Shown piece by piece: positions 5,664 through 8,574 of a DNA stretch of 8,574 bases. Numbering within the stretch: position 1 is the first letter of the stretch; the number at the start of each line of letters is the position of its first letter. The notes below the pieces were generated by a model. It was not told the origin of the DNA. It did not search any database and worked only from the letters and a program-made list of their open reading frames with translations. The translations under genes were made by a program, and so were the position numbers. This DNA is from Pseudomonadota bacterium (GTDB taxonomy: Bacteria; Pseudomonadota; Gammaproteobacteria; Steroidobacterales; Steroidobacteraceae): contig JAJZFQ010000183.1 of NCBI GenBank assembly GCA_021805275.1, positions 1 to 8,574 on the forward strand, given 5' to 3'.

Positions 5664-5894
5664 ATGGCAAAGATGATTCAGCTGCGAAATGTTCCGGACG
5701 CGCTGCACCGGCAACTGAAGGCCCGCGCGGCAATGGCAGGACTTTCCCTGTCCGACTTCCTGATTCGCGAGGCTCGTAAGATCGCCGAGCAGCCGACGCC
5801 CGAGGAGATGGCCGAACGTCTGAGGCAGCGGGAGCCCTACCGCGGGAAGATGTCGCCGACCCAGGTGTTGCGCGAAGAGCGCGACGCGCGTTGA
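5664..5894 (+). CDS. vapB: VapB-type antitoxin (FitA-like ribbon-helix-helix)
   Basis: A 76-residue antitoxin. The N-terminal strand IQLRNVP followed by DALHRQLKARAAMAG and SLSDFLIREARKIAEQP is a typical FitA/VapB ribbon-helix-helix DNA-binding domain. The C-terminal half (PEEMAERLRQREPYRGKMSP) would wrap the PIN toxin, with an arginine reaching its active site as in FitAB. The ATG at 5664 gives the canonical N-terminus. Earlier in-frame starts would run through the promoter. The stop overlaps the start of vapC by 3 bases, so translation is coupled. The family call is firm; the target RNA of the pair is unknown. Confidence 0.9.
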   Translation: MAKMIQLRNVPDALHRQLKARAAMAGLSLSDFLIREARKIAEQPTPEEMAERLRQREPYRGKMSPTQVLREERDAR

Positions 5895-6295
5895 TCGTGC
5901 TCGACGCTTCGGCGGCCTTGGAACTGGTGCTGCGGACGCCGCGGGCGGAGCGCATCGCTGCTCGCGCCTTGCATCCGGCGGAGCGTCTGCACGCGCCGCA
6001 CCTGCTCGACGTCGAAGTGGCGCAGGTCGTGCGACGTATGGTGCAGGCGAAGGAGATTACGGTAGCAAGGGGGGATGTGGCACTGTCCGATTTCGAGGGA
6101 CTCGTGATCGAGCGCCATGCGCACCGACCGTTCCTTCGCCGGGTGTGGGGGCTGCGCACCTCGCTATCGGCGTATGACGCAGTGTACGTCGCCCTGGCGG
6201 AGGCGCTTGCCGCACCGATTCTCACGTGCGACGACAAACTGGGGCGGGCGCACGGGCATAAGGCCAAGATCGAGGTCGTGTCGGTCGACTCGTAA
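5891..6295 (+). CDS. vapC: VapC-type PIN-domain ribonuclease toxin
   Basis: A 134-residue PIN-domain toxin, a Mg2+-dependent endoribonuclease. Known VapC proteins cut tRNA or rRNA. The acidic active-site residues are in place: D5 in MIVLDASAALEL, E42 in LLDVEVAQVVRR, D96 in LSAYDAVYVALAEALAAP, and D114 or D115 in LTCDDKL. The start is TTG at 5891, within the TTGA overlap with the vapB stop; this gives the standard MIVLDAS N-terminus. GTG at 5897 would drop two residues. The length and C-terminus are normal, so the toxin looks intact. Confidence 0.9.
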   Translation: MIVLDASAALELVLRTPRAERIAARALHPAERLHAPHLLDVEVAQVVRRMVQAKEITVARGDVALSDFEGLVIERHAHRPFLRRVWGLRTSLSAYDAVYVALAEALAAPILTCDDKLGRAHGHKAKIEVVSVDS

Positions 6296-6846
6296 GCGCG
6301 GAGACGTGGGAACTGGAGACGAGCTCCTGCCGGCAGATGCATTCGCGCCGCGGATCATGGTATCCGGGATACCTGTGCCCGGAGCTTGCCGTGACCCACT
6401 CCCCGCCCCCCGAGCGCAGCGAGGCGACGGCGGACCCTGTGGACAACTTGCGCGGTAGCGGACTCGTTGTGCACCGTATCTGGGCGACGCCGCGACGAAT
6501 GCCACAAGCCGGCCGTGACGTATCAGCAGTCGTTGATTCCCAATCGTCATCCGAACTCTCCTGAGCGATGTGCCGAATGTAGTGGCGCCCGGGGGAGACG
6601 CTCGGCGTCGTGCTGAACTTCACCAACCCCACCTGGTCTTGCTGCGGGGCCAGCACCACCTCCAGCTGCCGGTCACTGTGGATGCCAGCGGGGCGTCACC
6701 CAATGGCACGCTGCGGACCCCGGCCGCCCGCATCGTCAGTAACAGCAAGAGCGGCGGTGGAGCGCGGTTGTCACGATCGATCCGAGCCAGGTCGCTGAGC
6801 TGACATTGGCGCAAAGGGGGCCGCCAAACATCCAGCGCGGTCGGTC
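6296..6846. other. Region without recognisable gene
   Basis: About 550 bp after vapC with open frames but no family-like protein on either strand. It contains a near-perfect palindrome, GGTATCC-G-GGATACC (6359-6373), about 65 bp after the vapC stop without a following T run. A 21-bp stretch (6501-6521) also matches 1641-1661 inside the miniature element at 19 of 21 positions. I suspect decayed mobile DNA but cannot name its source. Confidence 0.4.
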
Positions 6847-6989
6847 CACTGAGGGCTTCCGAAGTCCAGTGCCACCCATCGTCAAGTAGTAGAGAATTTA
6901 GTACATCGACGGCGCCGCACAGGCTTAAAGCTGGGCCCAATCAAGGAGATGGCGCGCGAGTTCGAGTCTCGTTTTCCGCTCGAATAATT
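6847..6989 (+). repeat. Element right-end repeat B, ending in tRNA-Gly 3' copy 3
   Basis: The segment 6847-6918 is the counterpart of 3547-3615. After a divergent spacer come CAATCAAGG (6938-6946) and the tRNA-Gly 3' copy at 6955-6983. That copy differs from the tRNA at 3 of 29 bases, including CCA changed to CGA, and the match continues with ATAATT through 6989. It marks the probable right boundary of the second integrated segment (3681-6983). Confidence 0.65.
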
Positions 6990-7608
6990 TCAAATATTTA
7001 TAAAGGTTTCCTCATCCTCGATCCCAGTGTAAGTGTTTAGTAACGGCACCCGGCGTCTCACGCTCTCAGCCTCCTTGCGTCGAGGCGACCGAGACAGCGC
7101 CGACGTGTGCAATGTCGGGCGCGCGGAGCACCGTACCCGAGCGAAGTTTGACCCGGGACACTCCCGCGACTTTCGTGTCGATACAATGCCGATGACCCTG
7201 TTCACCCGGCGATCCGGATCACTGACGACGCGGCGTATGAGCATCCCTCGAGCCGCGGGGAAGTCATGAGCGGCGATATTGTTCAGACGTCTTCGGGCGA
7301 GCGGTTCACCACGCGGTCCGACTTCCCTGTGACTGACCCGAGGGGTCCTCATCACCGGCGACATGCTCGCCGAGCGGGAGGCCACAGACCGGGATGCGTG
7401 GGCCGTCACGACGGCGGAGTCCTGCAAGTCTGCGAACTGGGCACACGACGCGCGCTCCTGGCGCCACATCGTGACGGAGTACGCGGCCCAGGCGCTATCG
7501 GCAGTTTATGTCGTACGGTCCGGGTGCCTTGCGATCCGGCGCGGCGTCGCGCCGCAGAGCGCCACCTTCGGGCCGCGTTTTCATTACACTCGAGTGCGGA
7601 GAGCTTCA
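6990..7608. other. Region without recognisable gene
   Basis: About 620 bp between the last tRNA-derived repeat and the secreted-protein genes. Long open frames exist on both strands, as expected in GC-rich DNA, but none shows a motif, domain or start signal that I trust. A strong hairpin with 7-bp arms (7537-7543 and 7548-7554, loop GCGT) lies about 55 bp before the next gene and has no T run. TACACT at 7585-7590 may be the -10 box of that gene, without a clear -35 box. Confidence 0.4.
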
Positions 7609-8073
7609 ATGAACACAAACCGCTTCGCTCTGCTGGTCGCGTGCGTCTCGGTGTCACTGCTGGCTCACGCGCACGGGCACCGTTGGCATCACCGGCACCG
7701 CTGGCACAGTGACCGCGGGTGGACCCTGCCGCGCCGTGATGCCCTTCCAGATCCGCAGCTCACGCCGGGCGCGATCGGCGGCGCCGTTACGCAGATGAAC
7801 ATCCATCGCACCATCTGCCGCTACGGCTACACGCGCACCGTGCGACCGCCCGAGGCGTACACCGAGCGGCTGAAGCGGCGACAGATTCGCGAGTACGGAT
7901 ACACCGATCATTGGCTGAGTGACTACGAAGAAGATCATCTGTTATGGCGGGTTGACGCACTGTTGCGTACAGGAACTACACTGGGAAATTCGCGGTACGA
8001 CGCCAGACGCAACACCAGAAGTGTTGCGCAGAGAACAGGATTTCCTGTTCGAGACGATGGAAGCTTGGTATGA
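7609..8073 (+). CDS. Secreted His-rich protein, HNH-like family with altered C-terminus
   Basis: A 154-residue exported protein. Residues 1 to about 22 form a signal peptide (MNTNRFALLVACVSVSLLAHAHG). A His/Arg/Trp-rich segment (HRWHHRHRWH) follows, then LPDPQLTPGAIGGAVTQ, NIHRTICRYGYTRTVRPP and REYGYTDHWLSDYEEDHLL. In the family I recall, the DYEEDHL stretch continues as a metal-binding IPLELGG...NLWPEP motif resembling HNH nucleases. Here the frame instead runs into WRVDALLRTG and an unrelated tail, so the conserved C-terminal half is missing or replaced. The start ATG at 7609 has GGAG seven bases upstream. The stop overlaps the next start as ATGA. The family link is from memory, and the protein may be inactive. 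Confidence 0.65.
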   Translation: MNTNRFALLVACVSVSLLAHAHGHRWHHRHRWHSDRGWTLPRRDALPDPQLTPGAIGGAVTQMNIHRTICRYGYTRTVRPPEAYTERLKRRQIREYGYTDHWLSDYEEDHLLWRVDALLRTGTTLGNSRYDARRNTRSVAQRTGFPVRDDGSLV

Positions 8074-8574
8074 AAATCCCACGGCTTGCCAAGATCGCGG
8101 CAATCAGTCTCTCGCTTCTTCTGATCCCGATGGCACATGCACGCCCTTACCACTGGCACGACCGGTACCAGCGCGACTACCGATACGGCTCTCACCATCC
8201 GGTGCTATCGACACGAGAGCAACGGGTTCAGACGGTCGAAGGGCCGCGCTTGGTTTCGGTGGGGTTTTCTCCAGAAGGAAGTGCGGAGGCTCTCGTACTG
8301 AGGGTCATTGCCTCGGCGCGCCGCGCAATCAGGATGTCCGCCTACGATCTGACCAGCGCTCCCATCGTACAGGCGCTGATCGCAGCCCAACGGCGCGGCG
8401 TGAGCGTTGAAGTCATTGCTGACGCCAAAGCCAATACCGAAGGCCGCGCCTATGGCGAACACGCGCTCGCGTTATTGCAAAATGCGGGCATCCCGGTCCG
8501 CACCATCAGTGTCTACGCGATTAATCACGACAAGGTCATTATTGCCGACGACAGCATTGAGACAGGCAGCTTTA
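8070..8574 (+). CDS. Phospholipase D/Nuc-family secreted protein (partial)
   Basis: The first 168 codons of a gene that runs off the window. The N-terminus is a signal peptide (LAKIAAISLSLLLIPMAHA, likely cleaved before RP), followed by a Tyr/His/Arg-rich linker (PYHWHDRYQRDYRYGSHH). The PLD-like domain starts around residue 60: VSVGFSPEGSAEALVLRVI, IRMSAYDLTSAPIVQALI and GVSVEVIADAKAN. The catalytic HxKx4D motif is H153-K155-D160 in INHDKVIIADDS, followed by ETGSF. Single-HKD proteins of this type (Nuc-like) dimerise and cut phosphodiester bonds, commonly in nucleic acid. The enzyme would act in the periplasm or outside the cell. The start overlaps the preceding stop (ATGA), so the two are likely coupled. 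A weak promoter (TTGACG at 7952, TACACT at 7977, 19-bp spacer) may also serve it. Confidence 0.85.
   Translation, partial: MKIPRLAKIAAISLSLLLIPMAHARPYHWHDRYQRDYRYGSHHPVLSTREQRVQTVEGPRLVSVGFSPEGSAEALVLRVIASARRAIRMSAYDLTSAPIVQALIAAQRRGVSVEVIADAKANTEGRAYGEHALALLQNAGIPVRTISVYAINHDKVIIADDSIETGSF

Noticed and set aside
6620..6940. Minus-strand frame with GWHWTSEALSGPTALDVW, partly matched in repeat A as GWQWTSAAFTGR
   Set aside because: The shared residues lie in the element-end repeat; in copy A the frame diverges right after this block and there is no clear start, so I treat it as a repeated DNA sequence. It could still be a remnant of a coding 3' end.
7537..7554. Intrinsic terminator
   Set aside because: The strong hairpin has no following T run and no clear gene ends before it.
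7363..7608. Upstream in-frame extension of the secreted His-rich protein to 7363
   Set aside because: The signal peptide begins at 7609 with a ribosome binding site before it, and the extension has no recognisable features.
1..8574. CRISPR array
   Set aside because: No regularly spaced short direct repeats with unique spacers were seen; the few repeats present are pairs or tRNA-derived copies.

Overview
The window looks like a high-GC gammaproteobacterial chromosome. Its left edge carries the uvrC - pgsA - tRNA-Gly(GCC) order, which matches the conserved uvrC-pgsA-glyW block of this class. Codon use and the style of the accessory genes would fit a Xanthomonadales/Nevskiales-type lineage, but genus cannot be read from the sequence.

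Core part (1-960): the 3' end of uvrC, complete pgsA, a good stable-RNA type promoter (TTGACT, 16 bp, TAAAAT) and an intact tRNA-Gly ending in CCA.

Accessory part (961 to at least 6983): the 3' end of the tRNA-Gly gene recurs imperfectly at about 3652-3680 and 6955-6983. Each recurrence is preceded by a related stretch of about 70 bp. I read this as two integrated segments (961-3680 and 3681-6983) stacked at the tRNA-Gly site. No integrase gene is visible, so they are decayed, mobilised in trans, or accreted by homologous recombination. The first segment holds a tRNA-Val-like 3' remnant, a small broken gene split by a 244-bp insertion that looks like a miniature transposable element, and a minus-strand pair made of a ribbon-helix-helix type protein and a DUF6036-like nucleotidyltransferase, a candidate toxin-antitoxin pair. 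The second holds an Xre/MbcA-type antitoxin with a RES toxin, an AraC-family regulator gene that appears to have lost most of its sensing domain and runs into the RES gene on the opposite strand, and a VapBC pair. So three two-gene modules of toxin-antitoxin type lie within 4 kb, and each has a palindromic or repeated operator-like sequence at its start.

Right part (6990-8574): about 600 bp without a recognisable gene, then two exported proteins coupled by an ATGA overlap. The first is a His-rich secreted protein that begins like an HNH-type family but loses the motif right after DYEEDHL. The second is a phospholipase D/Nuc-type protein with a signal peptide and an HxKx4D motif, cut by the window end.
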